The notes under the pieces were generated by a model, which saw only the letters and a list, made by a program, of their open reading frames with translations, was not told where the DNA came from and did not search any database. Below are positions 17,927-25,860 of a stretch of 64,000 nucleotides of DNA, one piece after another. Position 1 is the stretch's first letter, and the number at the start of each line of letters is the position of its first letter. Both the position numbers and the translations under genes were made by a program. The DNA comes from JBAZYV01 sp041658345 (GTDB lineage Bacteria > Patescibacteriota > Gracilibacteria > UBA1369 > 2-02-FULL-48-14), in the NCBI GenBank assembly GCA_041658345.1, contig JBBAAK010000001.1:1-64000 (forward strand), written 5' to 3'.

Positions 17927-18799
17927 TTACATTAGCAATCGCTTTTCTTGTACTTTTAAGTTTATGGAATGAGCAAGCGTGTGGTGATTTTTGCAAAGAG
18001 GCGCAAGGTAGATGGGATTGTGGGCGTGGCTCAGCGCAAACATTTGCGTGTGGTGGAGCTGTTCTGCGGGTTTGTTGCAGTTTGGGATTGAACATTTTGT
18101 GCCATGTTCTTTTTGGATAATTTTGCGGACCCGGGCGGGGATGTAACGAGAGGGTTTTTGTCCCCTACCGCCTTGCTGATTCTCAATTTTCTGTGAGATT
18201 TGCGCTTTTTCTTCTGCGATTTCCAGTTCACGTTTATCCAGGAGTTCCGTGAGAATTTGGTTAAGGTCTATTCCTTTGTTTTGGAGTGCCAATAATCGTT
18301 TGGCCACCTCTTCACTTAATTTTAATTCCGTCTGCCCGGGCAGACTTTTTACTTCGAATAATGGCTTAGGAAAGCCATTTTGGTTTGAGTTCTCCAAGTC
18401 TTTTACGGCAAATTTTTCATCCCGCACCAAAGTTTCTAGGGCGCTTTTTGGTAGTATTTTTACAAGTTCTGCCAATTCTTCTTGATTCTCTGGAGTTGCT
18501 ATAGAAACAACCCTTGAAAGTTTATTTATGCTTACTTCTCCATTTTGCAACAATCCTTTTAAGGCTGGTTTATCCAAAAATTTTTCATTCAAATTGAGTG
18601 CCAATTTAACTTGATCTGCACTAAGCCCAGCCAACTTAAAAGAAAATTCATAAATGCTATTAAATCCTTTTTTCTCGTAAATTTTGCGCTTAGAAATCTC
18701 CGGCAAAAGGGCCATAAATTTCCTTCTCCAAAGTATGGCGTTTGCGCCATAAATTCTGGCCATCTTATAAAGTTCCTGGTCTGTAATTTGAGTTTCCAT
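17927..18799 (-). CDS. HNH endonuclease-domain protein
   Basis: This is a 290-residue protein. The N-terminal half is helical and similar in style to the DUF222-type regions that precede HNH domains. The C-terminal HNH core reads TKCSIPNCNKPAEQLHH, followed by NPIYLAPLCKNHHTLAH, with the zinc-binding Cys residues and the catalytic His pair. Proteins of this kind are frequent and multi-copy in CPR genomes; their role is unproven and may be in defence, mobility or repair. The coding sequence contains a perfect 16-bp palindrome (18330-18345) that recurs almost exactly in the intergenic region upstream. Confidence 0.85.
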   Translation of the reverse strand: METQITDQELYKMARIYGANAILWRRKFMALLPEISKRKIYEKKGFNSIYEFSFKLAGLSADQVKLALNLNEKFLDKPALKGLLQNGEVSINKLSRVVSIATPENQEELAELVKILPKSALETLVRDEKFAVKDLENSNQNGFPKPLFEVKSLPGQTELKLSEEVAKRLLALQNKGIDLNQILTELLDKRELEIAEEKAQISQKIENQQGGRGQKPSRYIPARVRKIIQKEHGTKCSIPNCNKPAEQLHHTQMFALSHAHNPIYLAPLCKNHHTLAHSINLKVQEKRLLM

Positions 18800-19111
18800 A
18801 AATCATTGTTAATATGCCCAAAAACTACCACAAAACCAACCCATTTTACAGGTTAAAACTCTCATTTCTGCTAGACAAATTCACGGGTGAGTGCGTGCTC
18901 ACCTTTTGCCACCGATTAATGCACCTTTTGCGCGCGATTAGCTAGGCAGTGGCTAGGCAGTAACGTTGCGTAAGTTTGCCCGGGCAGACTTTTCGCGATC
19001 GATTAATGCACTTCCAGGCTAGATCCATGTACATCTCTCCACCAGTAGGTTGGTCTTTTTGCCAAAGATCCATGTGCCTTTTGGTCCACGTGGCATTATA
19101 GGCCTCTCAAC
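18800..19111. other. 312-nt gene-free stretch with short repeats
   Basis: No coding frame is convincing here. The stretch holds two copies of CGATTAATGCAC (around 18913 and 19001), a tandem GCTAGGCAGT (around 18941-18960), a palindrome TTTGCCCGGGCAGA (within 18974-18989) and two copies of AGATCCATGT (around 19021 and 19066). Its composition is more GC-rich than the flanking genes. It looks like a degenerated repeat region or a regulatory stretch; no terminator or promoter is clear. Confidence 0.5.
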
Positions 19112-19786
19112 TTATTTTCCCTCCTCTTCTATTGGCGTTTCTATAATTTGGGCGTCGGTTTTTTCACGGGAGACTTCGCGGAGGCGTAAAAGCACACTTT
19201 GTACGCTAAGAAGAGCAACTTGGCGGATTTTATCTTCAGAAAATTCTATTCCGTGCCTTACGAAATATTCTTCCAGCGAGAATTCCAACAAATCAATCAC
19301 AAGAGATTTGAGTTTTTGCTCAGGAGTGAGCACGCCAGCCAAAGTTTTACCCGGCATCATAAGCCCTGCCTGCAAAATTGCATCTCCCCACGCATTTAAA
19401 TCCAACTTTATATTGTCCGGAATAAAGCTTTCACCGGATAGCGCCATAAGAGTTGAGTCCTCCGGCTTCCCTTCCTTAAAAGTATCATGAAGCTCTTTTT
19501 CCATATCCGGATCAGAAATCGACAAAATTGCTAGAATAAAAGCGCCGGGCACGTTTTCTTGCAAAAGTTTTATAACCAAAAACACCACATCCGACTTGGC
19601 CGGATCGCCCATATAACGCATCAAAATCTTGGCGAGTTTATTCTCCTTGGTTTTTTGTGCTACTTGGTGTGCGCCTATTGCGGTTGCGGCTTTTGCGCTT
19701 TCACGCATCATTTCTTGAAAAGCCTCGCTCGATTCCGTAGCGCCCTTTGCATCTGTATCGAGTCCAAAGAAGGATTCTAATGACAT
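19112..19786 (-). CDS. hypothetical protein downstream of rpmA
   Basis: This is a 224-residue, mostly helical soluble protein of unknown family. The N-terminus is Ala-rich (AKAATAIGAHQVAQKTKENK) and the C-terminus is acidic and Pro/Ile-rich. Segments such as DVVFLVIKLLQENVPGAFIL look amphipathic rather than membrane-spanning. Its start lies 12 nt after the rpmA stop on the same strand, so it is very probably cotranscribed with the ribosomal gene. That is its only functional hint. Confidence 0.75.
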   Translation of the reverse strand: MSLESFFGLDTDAKGATESSEAFQEMMRESAKAATAIGAHQVAQKTKENKLAKILMRYMGDPAKSDVVFLVIKLLQENVPGAFILAILSISDPDMEKELHDTFKEGKPEDSTLMALSGESFIPDNIKLDLNAWGDAILQAGLMMPGKTLAGVLTPEQKLKSLVIDLLEFSLEEYFVRHGIEFSEDKIRQVALLSVQSVLLRLREVSREKTDAQIIETPIEEEGK

Positions 19787-19798
19787 GGCGTGAGTTAA

Positions 19799-20074
19799 CT
19801 AAGCCTTAACGTGAATGAGAGTTTCGTATCTGCGATTTCCATCAAATTTTAAAGCGCGTTTCTCTGTGAATGCAACTTTACCGTCCTGCAAAGCAAATAA
19901 AGTGTAATCTCGGCCCATACCAACGTTTAAACCAGGATGCCATTTAGTTCCTTTTTGACGAACCAAAACCGCACCTGCCTTTACGATTTCCCCACCAAAA
20001 CGTTTAATACCAAGACGTTTGGCGTTCGAATCTCTTCCGTTTCTACTGGAACCTCCAGCCTTTTTGGTAGACAT
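19799..20074 (-). CDS. rpmA: 50S ribosomal protein L27
   Basis: This is a 91-residue protein with the conserved L27 N-terminus (KKAGGSSRNGRDSNAKRLG, KRFGGE) and the core GTKWHPGLNVGMGRDYTLFA. L27 reaches toward the peptidyl transferase centre. The N-terminus begins MSTKKAGG, so no Firmicutes-type cleavable extension is present. The usual partner rplU (L21) is not adjacent; the only cotranscribed gene is the unknown 19112 gene. Confidence 0.97.
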   Translation of the reverse strand: MSTKKAGGSSRNGRDSNAKRLGIKRFGGEIVKAGAVLVRQKGTKWHPGLNVGMGRDYTLFALQDGKVAFTEKRALKFDGNRRYETLIHVKA

Positions 20075-20228
20075 ATAATTTCTTTAAAGCACGGGGATTT
20101 TAAGAGTATTCGCAATAAAAGGCAAGTCGATTTTTATAAAATTGGTTTTGCCTGGCAAAGTTATTGCCTAGCCTTCGCTTTGCTACGGCTTTGTGCTAGA
20201 CTGCGCATGTTAATGATTTTTAGCAAAA

Positions 20229-20531
20229 ATGGGCCCAGTTTACATTTATCACAATACGGTTACAAATGAATGCGGTTCCCTTTGGATCGGGGATGAATTT
20301 AATGAATACACGCCGGCCTCTTTAGATTGGAAGAATGTTGGCATACTCGGCAGTGATAGTGCACAAAGTTTTTGCCAAAATGCAGGTTACACTTACACCG
20401 AAGTGGTGCCTTCGAAAGAAACAGCTCTTATGCTGGAAGACGGGACCGATGTGCAAACAGCTTCTTTTGTTTACGCACTTCTTATAGTCGCAGGGATGTT
20501 GGTTTTATCAAAGCTCTTCCATTTCCGTTAG
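20229..20531 (+). CDS. small tail-anchored membrane protein, unknown function
   Basis: This is a 100-residue protein with a soluble N-terminal part (VYIYHNTVTNECGSLWIGDE) and a single C-terminal hydrophobic helix (ASFVYALLIVAGMLVLSKLF). That arrangement suggests a tail-anchored membrane protein. It overlaps the convergent DUF1003-like gene by 24 nt. I recognise no family. The ordered sequence and clear C-terminal helix argue that it is real. Confidence 0.6.
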   Translation: MGPVYIYHNTVTNECGSLWIGDEFNEYTPASLDWKNVGILGSDSAQSFCQNAGYTYTEVVPSKETALMLEDGTDVQTASFVYALLIVAGMLVLSKLFHFR

Positions 20532-21008
20532 GATTTCCTCTTCCATTGCCTCAAGATTGGTGTTTTTTTCCATGGTTTTAAGTTCGGCAGGGTTTTTTGA
20601 TTTTATCCCCATCTTTTTTTGCATTTGATCAAGCATTTTTATAATTCTGGTGATCTCCCTCTCCGATCTTACATTAACCTTTAAATCCACCTCTTCGCGC
20701 AAATCTGCAATTTTGCTGGCTCGGTTTTGGCTTATGAGTACAAAAATCGATAAAAAAATCGCCTCGAGCGATACGACCATAGTCAACAAACCAAACGGGA
20801 ACGGATCAAAAGATGTTAGCCCGGATATCACCCCAAGATTTAGGCCAATCCAGATTAAAAAAACCATAGCGTGGATGCCAAAAAACGTCATGCTACCTGC
20901 GCTCAGGTTAATTCTATCCGCCATTTTTTCTGACCAATTACGCCTTAAGTCCATTTGAGCCTTTAAGCTCTTTTTGTGGATGGCGATTACATCAGATTTT
21001 TTTTGCAT
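20508..21008 (-). CDS. DUF1003-family membrane protein
   Basis: This is a 166-residue protein with two transmembrane helices at about residues 40-62 and 72-95. The loop between and after them carries the DUF1003 signature (FDPFPFGLLTMVVSLEAIFL, followed by SIFVLISQNR). Cytoplasmic basic and coiled segments flank them. The family is widespread in bacteria and its function is not established. The 3' end overlaps the convergent 20229 gene. Confidence 0.88.
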   Translation of the reverse strand: MQKKSDVIAIHKKSLKAQMDLRRNWSEKMADRINLSAGSMTFFGIHAMVFLIWIGLNLGVISGLTSFDPFPFGLLTMVVSLEAIFLSIFVLISQNRASKIADLREEVDLKVNVRSEREITRIIKMLDQMQKKMGIKSKNPAELKTMEKNTNLEAMEEEILTEMEEL

Positions 21009-21089
21009 TTTTTGGCGTGGTAAGTAGCAGGGTCAAATATACCTTGTCGATTCTGGTTTGTAAAAGTGCTTTAAAAGCCTCCTCGCCCT

Positions 21090-21118
21090 TTGATTTTTAA
21101 CCTGTTCTGTGTTATAGT
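21090..21118 (+). promoter_or_regulatory. promoter giving a leaderless M23/EnvC-like mRNA
   Basis: TTGATT (21090-21095) and TATAGT (21113-21118) are 17 nt apart. The expected transcription start falls at or beside the ATG at 21125, so the message should be leaderless. Confidence 0.65.
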
Positions 21119-21124
21119 TATGAG

Positions 21125-22561
21125 ATGAAAAAACTCCTAGCTACAGTTATCAGTTTTGCGCTCATGCTTTGCATCCTGCCTGCAAATCTTTCTTTTGCAG
21201 AAGAAACCGGTGATTCTATTGTGAGCCAAGCTGTTGAACAAAGCAGTATTTTGATCCAATTGAAGCAGAAATTGGCACAGATCCAATATAGGTACACTTT
21301 GCTGGAAGAGAATAAGGCTAATGCGAAAATCAATCTGGAAGAAGTAAATGCCGGAATCTTAAATCTACAGGGTATTATTGCTAATTTGGATGCCCAAATC
21401 ACAGATAAAGAACGTCAATCTTTGAACGTAAAATCGCAAGAAGAACGTAGTAAAATGGATACGTCTGATACCGAGAAAGAAATCACCGAACTTACGGCAA
21501 AACTTGAGGAACAAAAACTGATTGTTGGGAAATTTATGGAACTTTTATACTTAAAACGCAGTGTTTACTACTCCGCGGATGGCATTAATCCAATTAAGGT
21601 TTTGGCAAGCCCGGAAAGTATCTCTAAAACGCTTCAAAACATTACTTATTTGAGTTTGATTGAAGATGGGATGCAAAATCACATGGATCAGATTACCGAT
21701 TTATCCAGTCAACTTGTAGAGAAATGGACGCTACTCCGTGAAAAACAGGGGCAACTTTCTTTGGCTTATACAGATTTTACAGATGAACTTGGTAAATTGA
21801 AGGAAGAAAAGGCGCATCAAGAAGAAATTTTGGATGAGTTAAACGGCGAAAAAGCGATTTTGGAAGGCATGCTTGCCTCTTCGGATGACAATAAGGAGGA
21901 GCTGGAGAGCCAGATTCGGATTTATCAGAGTAATGTTGCGATGATAGAAAGAAGTTTGGCGGAAACAAATTCACAGCTTTCCGGCGAACAACAGACTTTA
22001 ATCGCGCAAATACAGGCGGATTTGGCGGAAACTTACAGCACTTCTGAGGCTTCCGGATTTTTACAATTGGATTGGCCGGTTTCGCCTGGCCTCGGGCTTA
22101 GCGCGCTTTTCCACGATGGCGGATACAGAACGGAATTCGGAGTGGACCACTATGCGCTAGACATAAAAGCCAAACAAGGAAGTGAAATCTACGCACCTGC
22201 GGATGGCGTGGTGCAAGATGTGGTTTATGACCCGGAATCCAATCGATATTCTTATATTACAATTGCACACAGAATGGGAGTTATGACTTTGTACGGGCAC
22301 GTTTCCAGCCCTGCGGTTGCTATTGGTGATTTTGTAACTCGTGGACAGATGATCGGGCTCAGTGGTGGAAATCCACATACTGTTGGAGCCGGAGTTAGAA
22401 CCACAGGCCCTCACCTACATTTTGAGGTTTGGCAAGATGGCGTTCGCGTTGATCCTTTGTATTATTTGCCTCTTGGTGAAATTTCCATGGATACTTTGTC
22501 TTCTGATTACGCCAGCAAGATTCAGGATGCGCTGGAGGCACAAATTAAGAGTATTTATTGA
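21125..22561 (+). CDS. EnvC-like secreted M23 peptidase with N-terminal coiled coil
   Basis: This is a 478-residue protein. A signal peptide ends near NLSFA. A long coiled coil follows to about residue 300 (repeated Gln/Glu/Lys heptads), then a C-terminal LytM/M23 domain. The zinc motifs are intact: H in GVDHYALD (about residue 342), YGHVSS, and HLHFEV (about residue 430). Proteins with this plan cut or regulate cutting of peptidoglycan cross-bridges during cell division. The intact motifs suggest an active hydrolase, unlike E. coli EnvC, which is degenerate. tRNA-Gln follows. Confidence 0.92.
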   Translation: MKKLLATVISFALMLCILPANLSFAEETGDSIVSQAVEQSSILIQLKQKLAQIQYRYTLLEENKANAKINLEEVNAGILNLQGIIANLDAQITDKERQSLNVKSQEERSKMDTSDTEKEITELTAKLEEQKLIVGKFMELLYLKRSVYYSADGINPIKVLASPESISKTLQNITYLSLIEDGMQNHMDQITDLSSQLVEKWTLLREKQGQLSLAYTDFTDELGKLKEEKAHQEEILDELNGEKAILEGMLASSDDNKEELESQIRIYQSNVAMIERSLAETNSQLSGEQQTLIAQIQADLAETYSTSEASGFLQLDWPVSPGLGLSALFHDGGYRTEFGVDHYALDIKAKQGSEIYAPADGVVQDVVYDPESNRYSYITIAHRMGVMTLYGHVSSPAVAIGDFVTRGQMIGLSGGNPHTVGAGVRTTGPHLHFEVWQDGVRVDPLYYLPLGEISMDTLSSDYASKIQDALEAQIKSIY

Positions 22562-22624
22562 CTTTGCGTGCCTATTTGTTTAGATTTGCACCGCTATTTT
22601 AAGCTTTTTTAGGCAATAGCATGT

Positions 22625-22699
22625 TGGGGCGTGGCCAAGTGGTAAGGCAGTGGCCTTTGAAGCCATCATTCGGGGGTTCGAATCCCTCCGCCCCAGCCA
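22625..22699 (+). tRNA. tRNA-Gln (TTG anticodon)
   Basis: The acceptor stem is TGGGGCG/CGCCCCA with discriminator G and encoded CCA at 22697-22699. The anticodon stem GTGGC/GCCAT encloses the loop CTTTGAA, giving anticodon TTG (Gln). The T loop TTCGAAT is canonical. Confidence 0.95.
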
Positions 22700-22740
22700 T
22701 GATCTGTACCCCAAAAAGTGATTAGGTCAAACTGATCTCT

Positions 22741-23355
22741 ATGATTTTTTACTACATTATTCTCGGTTTTGTTTTTGCGGCTGGAATGGGGCCGGCTAAC
22801 ATTGAGACGGTAAAAAGAGGATTGATGGGGAATTTTTTTTCGGCTTCATTTTTTTATTTGGGTAATACGATTATTGATGCCGCATATATTATAGTTGTAG
22901 CATTCGGCTTTTCTTTTTTTGATGAAAACATGATTTTTAAAGTTGTTTTTGAGGTGCTTGGCATTTGTTATCTTTTTTACCTTGGAATCGGGAATCTAAA
23001 GGATTATTGGAGGAAAAAATTGTTAGTTAAAGATGAAAGACTGCAAACGAAAAGAGCTCTCACCTCTTTTCTGGAAGGTATTATTGTGAACTTGGCGAAT
23101 CCGTTTGCGGTTGCGAGTTGGGTGGCTTTTTATGCTGTTGTTTCTTCTGATTTTAATAAATCCTTCATGAATTTTTTCGCAGTTGTATTTGGGTCGGTTC
23201 TTTTAGGTCTCTCTTTGATTTTGATTACATATCTTTTTAGGCGAGTTATAAGCGAAAAGATCATGAGAGTAGTTTCGCTTTTATCCGGAGTGGCCCTTAT
23301 TGTTTTTAGCGGAGCCTTTGTATATGATTTACTAAGTTTGTTCAAAGGGTACTAG
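22741..23355 (+). CDS. LysE/RhtB-family exporter
   Basis: This 204-residue integral membrane protein has about six hydrophobic helices. The family features are the N-terminal GMGPANIETVKRGLMGN stretch, a central GICYLFYLGI helix, and NLANPFAVASWVAFY at about residue 120 (the NP motif). LysE/RhtB proteins export amino acids or related small molecules using the proton gradient; the substrate here cannot be read. It follows tRNA-Gln by 41 nt on the same strand. The 3' end is followed at once by a dispersed intergenic repeat. Confidence 0.82.
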   Translation: MIFYYIILGFVFAAGMGPANIETVKRGLMGNFFSASFFYLGNTIIDAAYIIVVAFGFSFFDENMIFKVVFEVLGICYLFYLGIGNLKDYWRKKLLVKDERLQTKRALTSFLEGIIVNLANPFAVASWVAFYAVVSSDFNKSFMNFFAVVFGSVLLGLSLILITYLFRRVISEKIMRVVSLLSGVALIVFSGAFVYDLLSLFKGY

Positions 23356-23374
23356 ACCCGAGTGGCCAGCCAAG
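23345..23374 (+). repeat. dispersed intergenic repeat, copy 1
   Basis: The core reads ACTAGACCCGAGTGG followed by CCAGCCAAG, preceded by AAGGGT. It starts at the last codons of the LysE-like gene and abuts a promoter. Related copies lie at 24544, 26632 and 30771, and a shorter GGTGGCCAGCCAA lies near 23896. Confidence 0.6.
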
Positions 23375-23402
23375 TTGACAACGGTAGTTTTTCACGTATA
23401 AT
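23375..23402 (+). promoter_or_regulatory. promoter of the 23429 gene
   Basis: A consensus TTGACA (23375-23380) and a perfect TATAAT (23397-23402) are 16 nt apart. This is the strongest-looking promoter in the window. Confidence 0.72.
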
Positions 23403-23428
23403 TCAGTCATAAAATTTTAGCCTTTAGT

Positions 23429-23833
23429 ATGCAAGCATCAAAATTTCCGAATTTAGCAAATGACCCATGTCATGATTGGACCATTAGAGATGAATTGATG
23501 GAGGCTGGAATAGAGCCATCTATCGACATGAATTCTCAAAAGCCTACTGGGAATAGTATACCAGAGGTAGCCACTCTTATTCATGGAAGATTAGGTGATT
23601 GGGTCTTTGAACGTTTTTGGAATCATTGGAAGGCGCACACACCTGCAGATGGAGGATTGCCACGAGCCTTAGTAGACGAATTAAGAGAAAAACATGGTGA
23701 TACACTACATTTTAGGGATAGTGAAGCAGGAGATGTTTCTTCTTTTTTAGGTATAGATTCAAGAGCTGCTCTTGCCGATGTAGCAAGTCTTATAAGAGCT
23801 GCACTTTTAAAGGCTTCAGATATTACTCATTAG
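23429..23833 (+). CDS. hypothetical protein
   Basis: This 134-residue soluble protein has no recognised family. It has two apparently helical parts: LIHGRLGDWVFERFWNHWK in the middle, and a C-terminal Ala/Leu-rich helix (ALADVASLIRAALLK). It has its own near-consensus promoter 27 nt upstream, so it is likely expressed well. No partner gene is evident, since the next gene is a lipoprotein 121 nt away with its own signal. Confidence 0.65.
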   Translation: MQASKFPNLANDPCHDWTIRDELMEAGIEPSIDMNSQKPTGNSIPEVATLIHGRLGDWVFERFWNHWKAHTPADGGLPRALVDELREKHGDTLHFRDSEAGDVSSFLGIDSRAALADVASLIRAALLKASDITH

Positions 23834-23954
23834 GCCTTTAATCTAATTGGAATTCCATCTCATCGCTCATAAATAAAGTTCGAACCGATTCAACGGTGGC
23901 CAGCCAAAAAATCCCTCATTTCCAACCATGAAAACTAATTTTCCATCAATAATT

Positions 23955-24530
23955 ATGAAAAAAATTGCGTTAATTCTTACTCTAGTTTTGCTTTCATCCT
24001 GTACAGAATCGGTTGAAATCGTAAAGCCTGAAGTGACTTTGGAATCTTCAACGGAGAAACTTTACAGTATTGGTTCGGAGTTGACGTTCAGCGTGCCCGC
24101 AAGTGGGTACACTATGATTTCAGGATCGACTGAAGGGAAAGCATCGGTAAAAATTACTTATGACAATAGTGATTTAGCAATGACCCTAACTATCGTTACT
24201 GACCTTTCCCAGATAGGAGGAATGGAAGAGTTTGATTTAGAACCTCTCAGTGTTTCTCAATTATTGCGTGATTTCTCTACAGGATCTCCCTCAGAAAACT
24301 GTGAAGCACATTTTGCGGACAAGGGAGGCGACTGCCAAATGGCAGATGATATTGTTGAAGTGGTCCCTCTTGTTGAAGGTCGCAGGGATACGTCAATTGA
24401 TGAGTATTTGGTCGTTCAATATCCTTACGGGAAAGGTGAAGGAGTGGCTGGGTTGGTCCATATTGTCGAATCGATCAATCTGGATCCTACAGATCTAGAA
24501 CTTGCGTCTGCAACGAATATTGTTTTTTAA
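23955..24530 (+). CDS. lipoprotein of unknown function
   Basis: This is a 191-residue lipoprotein. I choose the ATG at 23955 over the one at 23928 because MKKIALILTLVLLSSC is then a complete lipoprotein signal (lipobox LSSC) with a normal N-region. The mature part is beta-rich (FSVPASGYTMISGSTEGKASVKITY) and carries two Cys, about 11 residues apart, that could form a disulfide. No family is recognised. It resembles in style the other small lipoproteins here (38103, 43650, 47923). Confidence 0.8.
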   Translation: MKKIALILTLVLLSSCTESVEIVKPEVTLESSTEKLYSIGSELTFSVPASGYTMISGSTEGKASVKITYDNSDLAMTLTIVTDLSQIGGMEEFDLEPLSVSQLLRDFSTGSPSENCEAHFADKGGDCQMADDIVEVVPLVEGRRDTSIDEYLVVQYPYGKGEGVAGLVHIVESINLDPTDLELASATNIVF

Positions 24531-24543
24531 TTACGTTTCGCTT

Positions 24544-24573
24544 AAGGGCACTAGACCCGAGTGGACAGCCAAG
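24544..24573 (+). repeat. dispersed intergenic repeat, copy 2
   Basis: This is the same sequence as copy 1 (AAGGGCACTAGACCCGAGTG then GACAGCCAAG) with one or two changes. It starts 13 nt after the stop of the 23955 lipoprotein gene. Confidence 0.6.
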
Positions 24574-24585
24574 ATGTGCATAACT

Positions 24586-24613
24586 AAAATTTAATTCAGG
24601 TTTTTGTCAGGAC
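24586..24613 (+). promoter_or_regulatory. conserved 28-nt element upstream of MazF-like gene 1
   Basis: Its 28 nt (starting AAAATTTAATTCAGG and ending TTTTTGTCAGGAC) are identical on the opposite strand at 38011-38038, upstream of the second MazF-like gene. In both places a TTGTCA inside the element is followed 23 nt later by TATAAT, and the distance to the start codon is 49 or 47 nt. In this copy an inverted repeat, TAGAAT-N8-ATTCTA (24623-24642), spans the -10 box. Confidence 0.7.
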
Positions 24614-24662
24614 TTTTGGATTTAGAATCATTTATAATTCTAAATACCTTGTTTTTTTCATG

Positions 24663-25109
24663 ATGCACATTAAAAGATTTTTAGATTGGGATAATTTAAA
24701 AGAAAGACTTCACTCAATTATGCATAAGCCACCTTTTGTGTCGGAAGGGGAAATATGGTGGGCGAGTTTGGGTGAAAATATTGGCGCTGAAATAAATGGG
24801 AAAAGTAATGATTTTACTAGGCCAGTGCTCATTTTTAGAAAATTATCTAATGGATTTTATTTCATTATTCCTCTGACTACTCAGAATCATACTGGCACTT
24901 GGTATGTGAATTATAAGCAAGGTGGATTAAACATTACTGCCTGCCTTCACCAAGCACGTTCAATTGATTTCAGAAGGCTACACAGAAGGCTTGGTGAATT
25001 AGACCAGACAGACTTTAAATTAGTCCAATATGGATTCCAAAATCTCTACATGAAAATTTCCCCTCCCAGCTTACTGGGAGGGTCGCGGGAAAATCCCGAA
25101 AGTAGTTAG
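24663..25109 (+). CDS. solitary MazF/PemK-like toxin, copy 1
   Basis: This is a 148-residue protein with the MazF/PemK fold signature GEIWWASLGENIGAEING, then TRPVLIFRKLSN and IIPLTT. MazF proteins are sequence-specific mRNA endonucleases. I choose the ATG at 24663 rather than 24660 because the paralogue at 37571-37963 also starts MHIK. No antitoxin gene is adjacent on either side. The last 15 or so residues are translated from a hairpin pair that lies outside the frame in the paralogue, so the original stop seems to have been lost here. The conserved upstream element and downstream hairpins define a cassette. Confidence 0.85.
   Translation: MHIKRFLDWDNLKERLHSIMHKPPFVSEGEIWWASLGENIGAEINGKSNDFTRPVLIFRKLSNGFYFIIPLTTQNHTGTWYVNYKQGGLNITACLHQARSIDFRRLHRRLGELDQTDFKLVQYGFQNLYMKISPPSLLGGSRENPESS
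25061..25104 (+). ncRNA. paired hairpins at the end of MazF-like cassette 1
   Basis: Hairpin 1 is CCCTCCCAG-CTTA-CTGGGAGGG (25061-25082). Three nt later hairpin 2 is CGGGA-AAA-TCCCG (25086-25098), followed by AAAGTA. The second MazF-like cassette carries the same arrangement (37522-37563) with different stem bases, so the structure is conserved by covariation. No T-run follows, so it is not a simple intrinsic terminator. Confidence 0.6.
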
Positions 25110-25205
25110 ATTGTAGTAAAGTTGGGATTAAGAATCAAGTGCCATTTTTAGCCTGAAACGCCACGGAGAATTGCCTGTTTTTAATTGTTTTGTTAACATT
25201 TTGTC

Positions 25206-25358
25206 ATGTCTGACTCATTATTCATAGATCCAATCGACCCAAAAAAATACTCAACATATGAGGAATATTTGGAAGCTTTGAAGCTCCATAAAGAATTTGA
25301 GGACAAGTCCGTGGAAGTGATGGTGCCATGGCAAAGAGCAATACTGAGGACGATCTGA
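25206..25358 (+). CDS. small ORF of uncertain status in a debris zone
   Basis: This is a 50-residue frame, MSDSLFIDPIDPKKYSTYEE onward. The first 35 residues are plausible protein (YSTYEEYLEALKLHKEFEDK); the last 10 are read in a shifted frame through the start of the 25328 remnant. It may be the N-terminal stub of a broken gene. No ribosome site is visible. Confidence 0.3.
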   Translation: MSDSLFIDPIDPKKYSTYEEYLEALKLHKEFEDKSVEVMVPWQRAILRTI

Positions 25359-25468
25359 TCAAAAATATGGAGGCTCTTGGTTTTGATGATTATGAGGATG
25401 AACTTTGTAAAAGAGACTGGTGTCAAAAAGAATTGCTTAAAAAGTTAAAAACTTTTAAGCGTCATTAA
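25328..25468 (+). pseudogene. internally deleted copy of the HEPN-like gene at 28164
   Basis: The frame encodes 46 residues. The first 34 (MAKSNTEDDLIKNMEALGFD, then DYEDELCKRDWCQK) match the N-terminus of the 28164 protein almost residue for residue. The last 12 (ELLKKLKTFKRH) match its C-terminal segment ELLKRLKIFRH. About 130 residues between them are missing. This is a duplicate reduced by an in-frame deletion and then cut at the 3' end. The nucleotide match over the first part is also very high, so the duplication is recent. Confidence 0.75.
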
Positions 25469-25780
25469 AAAAGATTTGAGATCATCTAGGATAGCCTTTT
25501 GCTTTATACAAAGCTCTTGTTCTTTATCAGCTACGTCCGTGAGGTATTTTTTGCCGTCTGTAGCCTCTAATTTCAGTTGGTGACATTTTGTCACCGACTC
25601 GTTCCCTTCGTTCTTCAGACGATTTTTTAATGTTGTCCAATAACTTTGAGCTTTCTTAAAATCCGTTTGTTCTATCAAAGCTGCTATTATATCGATTACT
25701 GAGAAAAGCCATGTTTTAGTTCTTTCATCGTAATGCCTGCGAATTTTGAAATCTCCGATTGTAGGTGAAGGTACACTCAC
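25445..25780 (-). pseudogene. truncated BRO-N/antirepressor-like gene
   Basis: This is a 111-residue frame. The middle matches the BRO N-terminal/phage antirepressor style domain (FKIRRHYDERTKTWLFSVID, then SYWTTLKNRLKNEG and LEATDGKKYLTDVADKEQ). Intact members continue well beyond this; here the frame runs into the antisense of the 25328 remnant after the ADKEQ motif and stops. The N-terminus (MSVPSPTIG) also looks replaced. It is probably a broken mobile-element or phage-derived gene. Confidence 0.65.
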
Positions 25781-25804
25781 CTGTCAAGTGGAAAGAGTGA
25801 AAGT

Positions 25805-25833
25805 TGTATCTCAAGGCAAGAGGCACTACAATG
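25805..25833 (+). promoter_or_regulatory. promoter of the 25861 lipoprotein gene
   Basis: TTGTAT (25805-25810) and TACAAT (25828-25833) are 17 nt apart, with the ATG 27 nt after the -10 box. Confidence 0.6.
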
Positions 25834-25860
25834 TGACAGCCAATTTTTAACAATATTAAG

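Noticed and set aside
20150..20210. CTTCGCTTTGCTACGGCTTTG stretch upstream of the 20229 gene as an RNA element
   Set aside because: Its pairing is weak and a similar string near 7935 looks like a chance match of common bases.
25126..25143. 15-nt match ATTAAGAATCAAGTG between 25126 and the end of rlmL (29564)
   Set aside because: A match of this length is expected by chance in 64 kb, and no neighbouring sequence agrees.
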